Source of the DNA: Thunnus maccoyii
Taxonomy: Eukaryota > Chordata > Actinopteri > Scombriformes > Scombridae
Assembly: GCF_910596095.1 (NCBI RefSeq)
Contig: NC_056550.1
Location: 7,960,501-8,024,500 of the forward strand
Direction: 5' to 3'
DNA length: 64,000 nucleotides
A model generated the notes under the pieces. The model was given only the letters and a program-made list of their open reading frames with translations. It ran no database searches and was not told the DNA's origin. Within the stretch, counting starts at the first letter, position 1; every line of letters starts with the position of its first letter. Made by a program: the position numbers and the translations under genes. This document shows, one piece after another, positions 12,491-41,700 of the stretch.

Positions 12491-14509
12491 TGTCTGTGGC
12501 CCACTGGGAAGCACCGAGCTCTGTTGTTGTAGCTGCAAGCTGGTATTGCTAGTGTGTACATATTGAACACAGACCTCACCATGTATTCATTTTTCTACAT
12601 ATTGGATGATATGTACATAATATTTGTAATATGATACATTTAGATAATATGATATGATACATTTTTGATTTACATTCATCCAATAATGGTTGATGAACAA
12701 ATAAGTAAAATCCATTTTCAGACAACAAGTCTACTTGATGGTGGTCACACACAAATGCATGGTTATTCATTGTGCAAATTCAAAGTGGAACTGTCTGCTG
12801 TATCAGAAATTATTGTGCAAGAAGTTTGACTTAGTAATTCCTTTGCAATGAATAAGATAATACATTATATAACTGATATATTGCCTAGCCTTTAATTACA
12901 CCATTTAAAAATGTCAGTCTCATGAAAAAACAGTTAAATCACATTCTGACTGGTACTTCATTTTACAGTCCAGACATCACACTGCAAAAAGTTGGATTTT
13001 CTGTGCCACCCTAAATTGATTTCCTTGCAGTTTCTATGCATAAATACTTAAACATATTATGGTGTGTGTGTGATACGCTGATGTGTTACTGCATTGCCAC
13101 AGGCTGATTGAGGCTTTGGCAAGCGGCATGAGTCATCCATGACCACATCAAGAGCCAACCTATATTAGCTGTTGCACAGGATTATTCTTAAACTAGTTTT
13201 AACTGTGAAAAATTACATTATAACCTTCCTGGAATCCACACCAAGACACTGACGTAGTTGGAGAGACGACAGTACTCAGAGATCCTTGATGATTTGATTG
13301 TGAGGGTGGTGGCACATGGAGCATCTCTGTGGATGCTTTTAATGTTGTTACCTCCAGTTTGGCTTGTCTTGTTTTCATTTGTCCAAATTAATGCTGTGTA
13401 ATTATGTGAAACACACCACCAGTCTTATTTTCACTTCTTATAAATTATTATTGTAATTTCAAGGTCTGTAGATTTTCCAGTGGATGTAATATCTACCCAT
13501 TATGTTGACATGGTGTGAATGCAGTGTAAGCATTAGAGTTGATACAGCACAAACCTAAAAACCTAATAAACAAAGGCAACTCAGCAGGTTCTGAACTGTC
13601 CAGTGCTGCACAGTTGGCTTAGTTATGTTGAGAATGAATGTTGAGTACAAATGTGATACTTAAAGCCGCTAAACAAAGGAAAAAATAGCTTTGCTGTCAT
13701 ACAAGTTAATTTACTTAATTTTTACATCAAATTTTTCATATCCAACTCAGTGTCTTCCATCTTTACCAGCTGCAGCTCTGGTCATTTAACAGCCACCTTT
13801 GTGGAGTGGAACAGAAACCATAATGAACACCTTTTTGCATTTTAGAGAGTATGTATTTGGATGAGCTTTCATTATAATTTTATAGTTTTACTCTATTTCA
13901 GTTTCATGTCAAGAGTGTACCTTATTGCAAAGTCCACAGTACATGAAGGTAACAGGCTATGGTGCTTTGGTGCAGATTTGTGGAAGGGTTTTTGAATACT
14001 CTGAAGAAACATGTTTGTGTTTAGCGCTATTTCCAGCACCCATACACTTCTTCCTGCCCTCAGCAAAGCACAGAGAAAAAGAAGGGGAGAAATTGGGTCA
14101 GCAGCCCTCAGCTCATTGCTGTCACACTGATTCGCTGTGTTCAAATGATTCAGGCTCTGCTTACCCCCCCCCCTCCTCCTCACATGTGTTGGTGTGTGTG
14201 GTTTTTACACTCTTTACCAGCCTTTCCTCTCCCACCTACCTTATGCCTCCTCTTTCTACTTCGCCTGGTTTGATCTTTCTTCATCTGTCTATCCACACAG
14301 TCTCTTTTGCACTGCAGATCTGTGCACTGCCCTACTTTGCTCTGCTCTGTATCTTTTTCTGTTTTCTCATTCTAACATCAGCAGATGTTTGCTTGAGATT
14401 TAGGTCTTAGACTGTGCCAGCCTGTTACGCTGTGTTTTACCATTAGTGTTTCATTCAGGCATTACCCTGCATAGCCTATTCTAACATAAGCACATATACA
14501 TGCATACAG

Positions 14510-14543
14510 TGGTATTATGTATACCATTGTATACATAATACCA
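14510..14543. repeat. Perfect inverted repeat, 15-bp arms, 4-nt loop
   Basis: TGGTATTATGTATAC is followed by CATT and then by the exact reverse complement. This can form a hairpin or cruciform in tmem184b intron 1, 260 bases upstream of the first coding exon. It is too short for a typical pre-miRNA. Confidence 0.85.
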
Positions 14544-14806
14544 TTGTCTGTTGATGTACATTATAAGTCATAAACTGCCTGAAAAAAGCTCTTCTTTGCT
14601 AATCCAGTCCTTAAAATCTCCCTTCCCTTGTTGTTGGTCTTTTTCTCCTTTATCACCTAGAACTTGAGATTGTACTTGATTGTTGTTGACTATAGGTTAC
14701 TACCTATTTAAAATGTCATGGCTAAATTTATTTGTACTACATAGAGAAAAGCTAAAGTGAGTCCCTAAATTTCTCTCTGTTCCTTATACCCCCTTTTTTT
14801 ATACAG

Positions 14807-25081
<10,275 letters not shown>

Positions 25082-27520
25082 GACTCAAACACACACTCAG
25101 AGGCTCACTTTACTCCTGTAGCCCATATTTAATTTTTATCAGCCATGTGAGACAAATCAGATCTTTTGTCGCTATCTTAACAGGGAAGATCAGATTCTGT
25201 TTTTTTTTTCCACATTTAGACAATATAAAGATCAGATTTATGTCAGACTTTTGAATTGGTGGTTAACAGACTGTAGGAAGGGATGGAGTGTACAAGGAAA
25301 AAGAGGAAATAAGGGGATAAATTTGTGCAGTAGGAAAGGAGGGAGCTTTAATAGGATGAAGAGGTTGTTGCAGATTTAGTTAGGGAGAAGAATAGTGTTT
25401 ACACATTAGGTTCATTAACTGGTCAAGTTGTGTTGATGTCATAGAGGCCATTACTGATACAAACACAATATCTATATTCATCCACTGAGTAAGATATATA
25501 TGCTGCACTTTAACCACCACGGCAAAAAATATATGACACATATAAAATGTATTCTACTGCAAACAAGTGCCATCTTCACCTAACTTTCATGGCCTCCTTC
25601 ATGTTTTACTTCATACTCCTCTTCACCCCTCTGCCAACTCTGCCTCTTACTGAAACATTGCCAAATAGAGGGAGCAGTACCCCGTGCTCCAGTTAATGAG
25701 ACGCACTGTCTTAATATTTGATTTATATTCAAGCAAAACTAAGCAGCCTTTGAATTGCTGGGCTTTATTTTAATATATAAGAATTTAAACACGAATAATA
25801 CTTTTGTTTAAATGTTGTATGACCTTGAAGGCATAACTCATTTAAAGACAAGTTTGTTGGAAAATTGTTATTCCAGAAATGTTATAAATATTTTGTGTTT
25901 GTTTCCATTTTGTTGTGGGTTCATATGAACTAGTGCATCAAAAGTGTGATAGTATATCTCCAGCTGGTGGCCTGACTGGGGCTTCTCCCACAGTGTTTTT
26001 GTTTGTGGAGCAGCTGTATGAGAGATTTTAAAGCTGGCAGGGAGACTGATGGAAGGACAACACCCACACAGATTACAGATTACTGAAGAAGCAACACTTC
26101 CCTGTAGAGCCGGACCAGCTGTGGTGTGCTGTGGATTGTAATCCCATAATTAAGGGCATTGCATGTAGCACAGATCAGGCCTGCCTCTGCCGGCACTGTT
26201 TATAATGGCGGCACTGCTATAGTAACAGTGAGTGAAGCTGGTTTTTACAGACAGATAAAGCCGTGCAAAGATATGTCAGTGCAAACAAGGTTTTTAAATC
26301 TGACTGGACTCACATCTGAATAGGAATATCTGGACATTTAAAAGTTGGTATGCAAGATAATAGGATGTTCAGGCGCTGTTAGAAAGTGGACATGTACAGG
26401 GACACACTATAGCACAACAGTGATGCATCACAAATGAAATGGAAAAAAGACTTAAGTGAGCCAAAACCTGCAGGCAAGGAAAGCCAACCACTGGTGTTCC
26501 TTTTATCTATTTTCAAAAGATAATAGGGACTGTGTTCGAGTTAATTGTTCATACTGTTACTAGGTGATGTTTAATATGCCTTTTACCAGCGGCCAGTATA
26601 GACGTTGCTTGTTGTTGTGATCTTTAATGTTTGATGGTGGAGCACAGCAGTATACATGCTGAGTAGATCTGTTGCACAGGTGACATTAGGCCCAATGCTG
26701 CCTCTAAATGTGCGCTCATTGTTTTCCTCTTATGTCATGTGCAGAATGCAAACAGATTTTTACTGACTGACTCAAGTCTATTGACTGAAGGTTAACATAC
26801 AGTTACTCACAGTCCAGCAAGTAAGTGATGAGCATCCTCAACAGTGCACACAACGTACTTTCTAATGAGAAAATTGTATTCAGTTAGCAGTATAACGAAA
26901 GTGTTTGTTTAATTGTGGAATTCACCACCAGTGGATGCCAAAGTTGGTTTGCGGCTGTGACTGCTAACTCATATCTCTTTCAACCACCTCCTACACACAA
27001 TAATTAATGCATCACTTTTGTATCCATCTTTGCACTGAATCTGTAGTGCTTCAGTTTAAGGCGAGGTTGAGTGAATTTGTTCTATTAATGTTACATTAAC
27101 TTAGTGGTATTGAAAAAGTGAAATTCACTGCCTAATACTTTGCCCCTAGGTTAAAGCATATCAAGCTCAAGAATGTTGATTTAAAACACTATGAAACGAT
27201 AGTTTTAATGCTGTGTGATTTTAAAAGCTGGATGTTAATTACAAAGCTGAATATATTAAACCAGGAAATATTATACCAGAAAGGAAAGAATGTTTAAGCA
27301 TTGCGAAACATTCGTGATGATGACTGTAATGGCATTGCTTTGTATAGTGCTTTGTTTTAATATTTTTGTGTCTTAATATTTTAATTTTCATATATTCTCC
27401 TGTTTTATTTCTGTTGTATACATTTCAATTTGTATATTGGTAATATGATCTCATGTTTTTATGCTATATTGGTTTCTGTTGGTGTTGAAAAGGAAATAAA
27501 AGACAATAGACAAATGGAGA
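25082..27520 (+). other. tmem184b: tmem184b 3' UTR
   Basis: A 2.4-kb stretch without a gene between the tmem184b stop and an AATAAA at 27495-27500 that is followed by T-rich sequence. I see no earlier convincing canonical signal, so a long 3' UTR is predicted. Regulatory motifs cannot be assigned with confidence. Confidence 0.6.
27495..27500 (+). terminator. tmem184b: tmem184b poly(A) signal AATAAA
   Basis: Canonical hexamer about 2.4 kb after the stop codon and about 1.3 kb before the ddx17 start. Confidence 0.6.
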
Positions 27521-27609
27521 AAGAAATTTCTCCCATGTTGTTAAAAAAGTCAGCTTCCACTAGTTAGGCCTACTTAACAATCATCACAACAATGTGTCAT
27601 ATTTTGTGA

Positions 27610-28095
27610 CATTGTACAATGATTTTACTTTTATCAAGTACACTTCTGAGGTATTATATATACTTTACTGAAGTATTTCAATTTCATGCTACTTTATACT
27701 ACTACATTTCATTGGGAAATAACACTACACTTTTACTTAATATTTTACTTAATACTTTTACTTAATATATTTAACAGTCACAGTTACCAGTTACTTTGCA
27801 GACTAAGATTTTGGAAACCTGTAATGAGCATATAAAGTATGATGCACATTATAGTGTAAATTGGAGTTAAAATTGAACAGTGTATAAAATGGTAAAAATG
27901 AGCTCCATCTTCACCAAATGCTACTTACTGTTCACACCATAGTAACCATAATTTTCCAATTATATGTAAAAACAGGTCCATTCTGTCTGCGTAATGAGTA
28001 CTTTTGGTATTTTTGCTGATAATAGACTTTTACTGGTAATGGGAGTATTTGTACTTGTATGAAACGGTCTGGATACATTAAACACCACTAGTACT
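27610..28095 (+). repeat. Teleost TACTTTTACTT-type repeat between tmem184b and ddx17
   Basis: Repeated 'cttttacttaata' words, 'tactactacatttcattgggaaata' and a right part 'gagtatttgtacttgtatg...taaacaccac' match the general pattern of an abundant fish dispersed repeat. It appears related to the copy at 8300-8812. Ends are approximate. Confidence 0.5.
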
Positions 28096-28387
28096 CAGTA
28101 ACGCAACGCAGTAGAAGCTTGCTTGCAAAAAATATTACCTTCGTTATGATAAAGTTTTATTGTGATTGTGTAATAAGTGTTGACGGAATATTAGAAACTC
28201 CCCTCTATATTGTCAATAATTAGTAATTCAATATATACAATATAACCTATTTACAAGTAGTTATCAGTAGATTTTAATCTGGTGGAAGTAGCGAGCAGCA
28301 AACGCAATCTATGTTATAAAATTTGTAAAATGTGTTTTTCCTAAATAGTGCAGCTAAGCTTAAATAATTACATCAGTTGTCCATCAT

Positions 28388-28777
28388 ACTGGGGGCGGGA
28401 CTTTTCCGGCAGCCAGCCAATCAGTGGCTTCCGCTCGCCGACTGAGCGTGAGCACTAAGCTAACAACAACATAGCAGTACTGTTAGGCCTTGTTGTTGTG
28501 TCCATTTAATTCACGTCTAAATTTGTCATACCAAAAACACGGCTCGGTGTGATATTTGACTTTTCAATAAGCCTGTAAGAAAGTGGCAGTTTCTGCATCC
28601 AGTCTCCTTCCAAGCTAACGTCGGATATAACAGTTAGAGTGGTTTCCAAGCAAGGCCTGTAACGGTAACTTGGCAATAAGCGAAAGTCAGGTAACCTCTT
28701 CGCGAAAAAAGGCCCACTGACCCAACGGCAACATTAAATAATTTCTTCACCCAACATAGAGAGTGTGTATACTCAAA
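28388..28777 (+). promoter_or_regulatory. ddx17: ddx17 promoter and 5' UTR
   Basis: A compact promoter-like cluster: GC box GGGGGCGGG (28391-28399), ETS-like TTCCGG, and a CCAAT box in AGCCAATCAG (CCAAT at 28417-28421), followed by GC-richer DNA than its surroundings. An in-frame TAG at 28757-28759, 18 bases before the ATG, closes the reading frame upstream. Confidence 0.65.
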
Positions 28778-36415
<7,638 letters not shown>

Positions 36416-37395
36416 TGGGATCTGTGCACCACAGTCACACACAGCACAATGTACACTGCACCCATTCTCAGATTTGCTTTAGTCTCAAAAGCCGTCAGAA
36501 ATGTTGTGATTGCAACAATTTCGTCCTTGGAAGTTGACCACTGTAACATCAACATTCCAATTATGAACTTGGTTTCAAGACACCAGTGCACAGTGCTTTA
36601 AAATTCCAAATTTCTTCCAACATCAGCACAGTTTTGAAACATTTAGACTGGTTCCCAGTTTGTTTCTAAAGTGGTCAACTGTTTTGACTTTCCTTTAAAG
36701 TCAAATTAATCAGCAGTAATTATTTAGTTTGACAAAAGCTTGTCTGTTTCATTTGACTTAGTTTGTCAAGAATGTATTGAAAAAAAAATCTTTGAGCAAA
36801 TGTGCTGTTTTTGTGTTGTGAGATCTGTGATTTTTCTCTTAAGGTGTATCAAGGTAGGTGCTGACGATACTTCTTGTTAATAAGCTAAGTTTCTTTTTTT
36901 AGGTTCAATATCTTTATTTTTGTGTTTGAAACTTTGTAAGCTACAAGATCAATTTTAATTGATTTAAAGAAAAACATGCGAGATCCATATGTATTTTGAG
37001 CAAAATTAGGCTTAAAAATGTTTTGGGGTTTTTTTGTTTTTTTTTGATAATGGGATTTTCTTCCTTCTTTTGAACTTCATCTTGACACCCATTTCAGAAC
37101 AGTCTTTATTTCATTACATTGATATTAATTTAGGCCTCTGAGAGGCAGCTCTATGGGTCTTTTGTGTAGCCATGGCACCGGTTAGAGTCATGCATGTAAA
37201 CAAGCTTTTCTTTCACATTTACAAGTTTGTGTTTACTGACAAATCTCCCGAGAGCCATGATAGTTTACCTTATTCAATTAATCACCAGTGTGGTCAAGTC
37301 TTTGCAACAGTGACGATTGAGCGTTTCCTAGTTAATGAGAAGTCCCTTTTTAGTTTGTTTTTCATGTTTAATAAAGCTCCTCAATGTATCATCGT
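36416..37395 (+). other. ddx17: ddx17 3' UTR
   Basis: About 1 kb of AT-rich DNA from the ddx17 stop to just beyond an AATAAA at 37370-37375, with several T runs (36893-36900, 37029-37045). No gene is supported here. Confidence 0.65.
37370..37375 (+). terminator. ddx17: ddx17 poly(A) signal AATAAA
   Basis: Canonical hexamer followed by a GT-rich element ('gtatcatcgtgtgct') 13-28 bases downstream, as expected for a cleavage site. Confidence 0.75.
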
Positions 37396-37536
37396 GTGCT
37401 CTTGAAATCCTTGAAACTAAAATCATGGAGGTGGATGGTAGCTTTAAGATACTGAAGTGTGGACTTTTCATGTGGTGAGAGAAGAAACTCTTATCTACAA
37501 AACAATGAACATGCCTTCAGGTCACCAAGAAAAAAC

Positions 37537-37542
37537 TTTATT
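37537..37542 (-). terminator. gga1: gga1 poly(A) signal (TTTATT on + strand)
   Basis: Reverse complement of AATAAA, about 1.2 kb beyond the gga1 stop. It faces the ddx17 signal at 37370, so the two transcripts end about 130-160 bp apart, tail to tail. Confidence 0.65.
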
Positions 37543-38770
37543 ACCCATTCGGAATATTTTACCAGTGTTATGCTCTTGCACAAGTCAAATGTACATAACA
37601 GAACTGCCATCATAGGTATTTACAAAGCAGTCGTATTTGGAGATTAGTGCAGTGGAATGTGATTGAGAGCCTGTGGGGAGGAGGAGGTGTTGGGCGTGGC
37701 TGACATGCATCGCAGACTGTAGAAACAAGTTGAACATGTTTGAGACAGACACTCGGCTCAGAGCACCTGGGTGCAGCTCAGTTTGCATATGCTCAAGTTT
37801 TCGATATTAAATTTGGCCCAATAAATGCCGAAATATTAACTTATATTACAAGCTAAAGAAAAGATTTGTCAAAAGGTAACTTATATCCTACTGAAAATGC
37901 TATTAATATATTAAGAATTTAATGTAGCTGAGATGTATATCAGACAAACTGCAGACTTAATATGACCGTTGAGTAATGGATGAAAAAAAAAACATCCATT
38001 ATATGAAATAATGTTAGAACTGCAAAATAGGCACAAATGGCAGATAATACACAACTCTGTTACAGTGAATTTTGTTTTTTACACAAGATGGGAAAACAGT
38101 ACTATCAAGAAATCATTCTCTGTGCAAATCAAACAAAAGTGGACTCAGTCGTTGCCAAAGAAATTCTAAGTGATATTCACTCCTCACAAAACAAAGAGAC
38201 ACCACAAAAAGTTGATTCAGTACAGCTTTTGTTTCAAACTAAGATGGGTATGTAATGCTTATGTCCTTTCTCTTTTGGTGTGCTAGATTTTTTTTAAGCA
38301 TTATGCACCATGTTGGCAGAGCATGCAGAGGTGAAGGTAAATGCAACTCATAATGGATTTAAACTCTACAAAAACAGCTGACTTTGTGCTCTAGGTGAAT
38401 AAATCAAGCACACCAAATGAGCAAATATGCACATGTTTGATGTAGTTTTCTTCCTTCATAGCACTGTCCGTCATAAACAAGATGATATGACTGCAACAGT
38501 GTCGGAAGCAGTTGCAGGGTTTGTTTCAGAGCAGCCACATAACAGCGGACTGGACCAAGACACACATGACTCATTTAGAGCAAAGCATACACACATTACA
38601 CTGACTGAGCATGAGCGTAGTCCAAGGAAAACAATCAATACCAATCAAAGAAAGTACAGAGCGATTAAAAAGGACAAGGTTAATGCAGTGTTGAGTTGGA
38701 GAGTTGGTTTCAGGGGAGGAAGCCGAGTCTGAAAGCAGAGAGTCTGTCGGGTTGTGGATGTGTTTAAATG
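37543..38770 (-). other. gga1: gga1 3' UTR
   Basis: A 1.2-kb interval between the gga1 stop codon and its poly(A) signal. Short ORFs on both strands have no splice sites or recognisable domains. Confidence 0.6.
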
Positions 38771-41700
38771 CTATAGGTTCCCCCACGTCTCCGGAGGAGG
38801 AAACTGTTCTAGACTGCCGCCCTCACTGTGCTCCTGCTCTCCCATAGTGAAGGTTAATCTGTACTGCAGCTGCACTTTCTCCTGAAGCACACACACACAA
38901 GACAAGAGAGGCTGATAGAAAGATGGTTAAACATCCACAGAACGTTGGCTGGACAAACATCCTCTGTGTCAATCCCATTGTTAAAAGCAAGAGGACCTTA
39001 CACTCTTATCACAGCCTTTACAGTCTACATGAACGAGGGAAGTGGAGGAATTTAAGTGACATTTTAGTCTTTCCACAGTCATTTTTTAAATTCAAGTTTG
39101 TAATTTTATTTTTTACTTCACCACTTTTAAGACTGTGTATTAACAGTCAATGGACTGTCTTCCTTAGAGAAATTCAAGTCTATGGAAAGTTTTCATACAG
39201 TTAAAACACAAAAAGGCAGCAATGTCTCAAATGAAACTTTTCCACGTTTTAAACTGACTTGATAGTTGGCTTACCTTGTTTGGGTTTGCGAGTAGCAGGA
39301 TCTGTGTGACGGCAGCAGGAGGAAGGATGGGGTTGAAAGCTGGGAGCTCTGTTCCTGATGGAGGCTGCAGCTTCACTGCCATAGACTATAGTTGATAAAT
39401 GAAAAGAAACCACAGTTTATCAACTGATAAAGTTATCTATCTGCTGGGGGGCAAAGGGCCTTAAACCTTCTTACTGCTGACCTTTGGAGCAGTAGTTTGG
39501 AAGTTTATGTTGGTGACGGGGACAGGGGCAGATGACAGCATGGAGATGATCACCACCAGCACATCAGGACGAGACGGAGGTGAGTCTCGAGCAAAGTGGA
39601 AGAGAACCCGCAGACTGTGTCCGTCAAATACAGTCACAGGTAACAAACTACCTGGAGAAGGAGAGGACAGAAAGACAGAGAGAGCGGAGGAGAGAAAGCA
39701 GGAGAGGAGCGCATGTGATTAATCTGTACAACTGCACTTCCAGGTGGGCAGAAACACGCAGCCATGAAGTGATCTCAGTTTACTTACTGGGCTTAATGGA
39801 TTCTAATGGTACAAAAACATCAGTCAGGGTGACTTCAGCAGCAGGAGTCTCTGTGTGAGTCGGGGACATGTCCAGCAACGTAGGTGCAAGGCTGGGCTGA
39901 GAGTTGAGGAGAGGCGCAGGATTTTCAGAGGTGAAGGTTGGGATGGGGTGTGGGGTAATGTTGGCACCAGTCTTGCTCTGGAGATCTCTCAGAGTTGGTT
40001 TGGACTGCTGCTTGTCCCTAAAAGCAGAAAATTTCATGATCTCTGTGCATGTGCCCTTTTCACTGGATGCTCAATTTTATCTTTCCAGTCCAAATTTTAA
40101 AAAGCTTGAGACATTTACTGTATGTGCAATTAACAATGTAGAAAGTTTGTAAAATAGCACCAATCAGGTAGTTTTACAGAATGGCAATCCTACCTCCATT
40201 ACTCTAAAGCATATCAACCAAGGCTGTTTCCAAAAGTTTCAGCTTTTGACAATGTTAGAATAAGTGTTGGTAAAATACCATTTGACCTGCAGGCCCTCTG
40301 GAGGCAGAGACTGCTGGAGCAGTGTCTTTCCCAACAGGTCCAGCTCGTCTAGGGCTGAGTTCCCAGGGGTGGAGCCAGACGACAGGGGCTGCGAGTGGGA
40401 GGGTGGGTCAGGACTCAGGAGGAGACTGGGTGCTGCTGGGATGTCTGCATCTATGCTGTCTGAGGACTGGAAGTAGAAAGTGAGAGATGAAAAATGTGTG
40501 AAAAAAAAATTCACTGGTACAGATGTCTCATTGATTATACTGGTGCAGTATAAAAAAGTAATAAGACCCATTAACATGAACTTCAAAACAAGTTGTGTGT
40601 GTTTGACGAATGATGTGAATGTACATCATAGAAACAGTCATTGGATCCTCACAGTGACTCACTCTGCTCACCTGGAACGAGTCCCAGGCTGTAGAGTCCT
40701 CAGGTTGTGAGGGGGGATTGGAGGTGTGTGTTCCTTCACTTAAACCTGTGTGATGCACAAAACATGTAAAATAGTATTTAGGTATAATATAACACACTTT
40801 CAGACTGTGTAGTTGGATAACTCCACACCATCAATATCCTGCATACAACATATCCTAATATTCCTCTTTAGTTATTCTTGAAAAATTACGTTACTTCAAA
40901 CACACTTCAATAACTAACTGATCACAAAAACACACTAAACACTTGGTGTGTGCTGTCTGACATGCTGTTACCGAGTGACATGAGCTCGTCGTCTAGGAGA
41001 CTGATCCCCGTCTCCTGCGAGGGGGCGTTGAGGCTGTCTGTCGGGGTGGGAAACTCTGGGAAGGAAGGAGGCGACTGGGGTGATGTGTCCAATCCTGTCA
41101 GATCTAGCAGCGCTGTCCCTCCTGTGAGAAACGGATTCCAGACACTTCATTTCAAACTGCAGCGCTTAAAACAACCAAAAATGACCTTTTTGTAGACCAT
41201 TATCCATTATGCATTCTCCAAGTTTTTCTGCACTTAATGCTTCACCCACCTGTTTGTTTCTGTGTGTTTAATGTGTTGTTGCCATTCACTATCTCTCCCT
41301 TCACCTGCTGCTTGTACAGGTTGATGACGTGAGTCAGGCTGTCATTGGCCTGCAGGATTTCGGCTGTGGAAAGACATGAGAAAATTGTCCTTTATTGTTT
41401 TCACAGTGCTGATATACGCATGTCTGTCCTGCTGGGCAGCTGGGTGAACTATAAGTCTGAATACTGTTCATAAACTGGTGGATCAGAACTCAAAAATATG
41501 ACAGCAAATACTCCAGAGTATTTGAGATGTGTTGTGGGGAAACCGTACTAGGCTCAGTTAAAAGGAATCTAGTGCAAGACGGTGAATTGTAGCAGCTCCA
41601 GGGACTGAGGGGACAATAGAAAATCTTTCACCACTGTGATTGTCAAGTCAAGTTGAGTCATTAGTGTCAATGTAGCTTTCAATTTTTTTTACAGCGTATT

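Larger units (their letters stand above)
11975..14806 (+). other. tmem184b: tmem184b intron 1
   Basis: Non-coding interval between the 5' UTR exon and the first coding exon. It holds a (CT)n run at 12470-12490, AT-rich 'gatatgatacattt' near-repeats at about 12600-12665, and a perfect 34-nt hairpin at 14510-14543. No exon is supported. Confidence 0.6.

Noticed and set aside
13925-14410. 161-codon ORF in tmem184b intron 1
   Set aside because: Low-complexity Ser/Cys/Leu/Phe-rich translation of pyrimidine-rich DNA with no homology; the tmem184b mRNA is explained without it.
14510-14543. Hairpin as a microRNA gene
   Set aside because: The stem of 15 bp is far too short for a Drosha/Dicer precursor, and flanking sequence does not extend the pairing.
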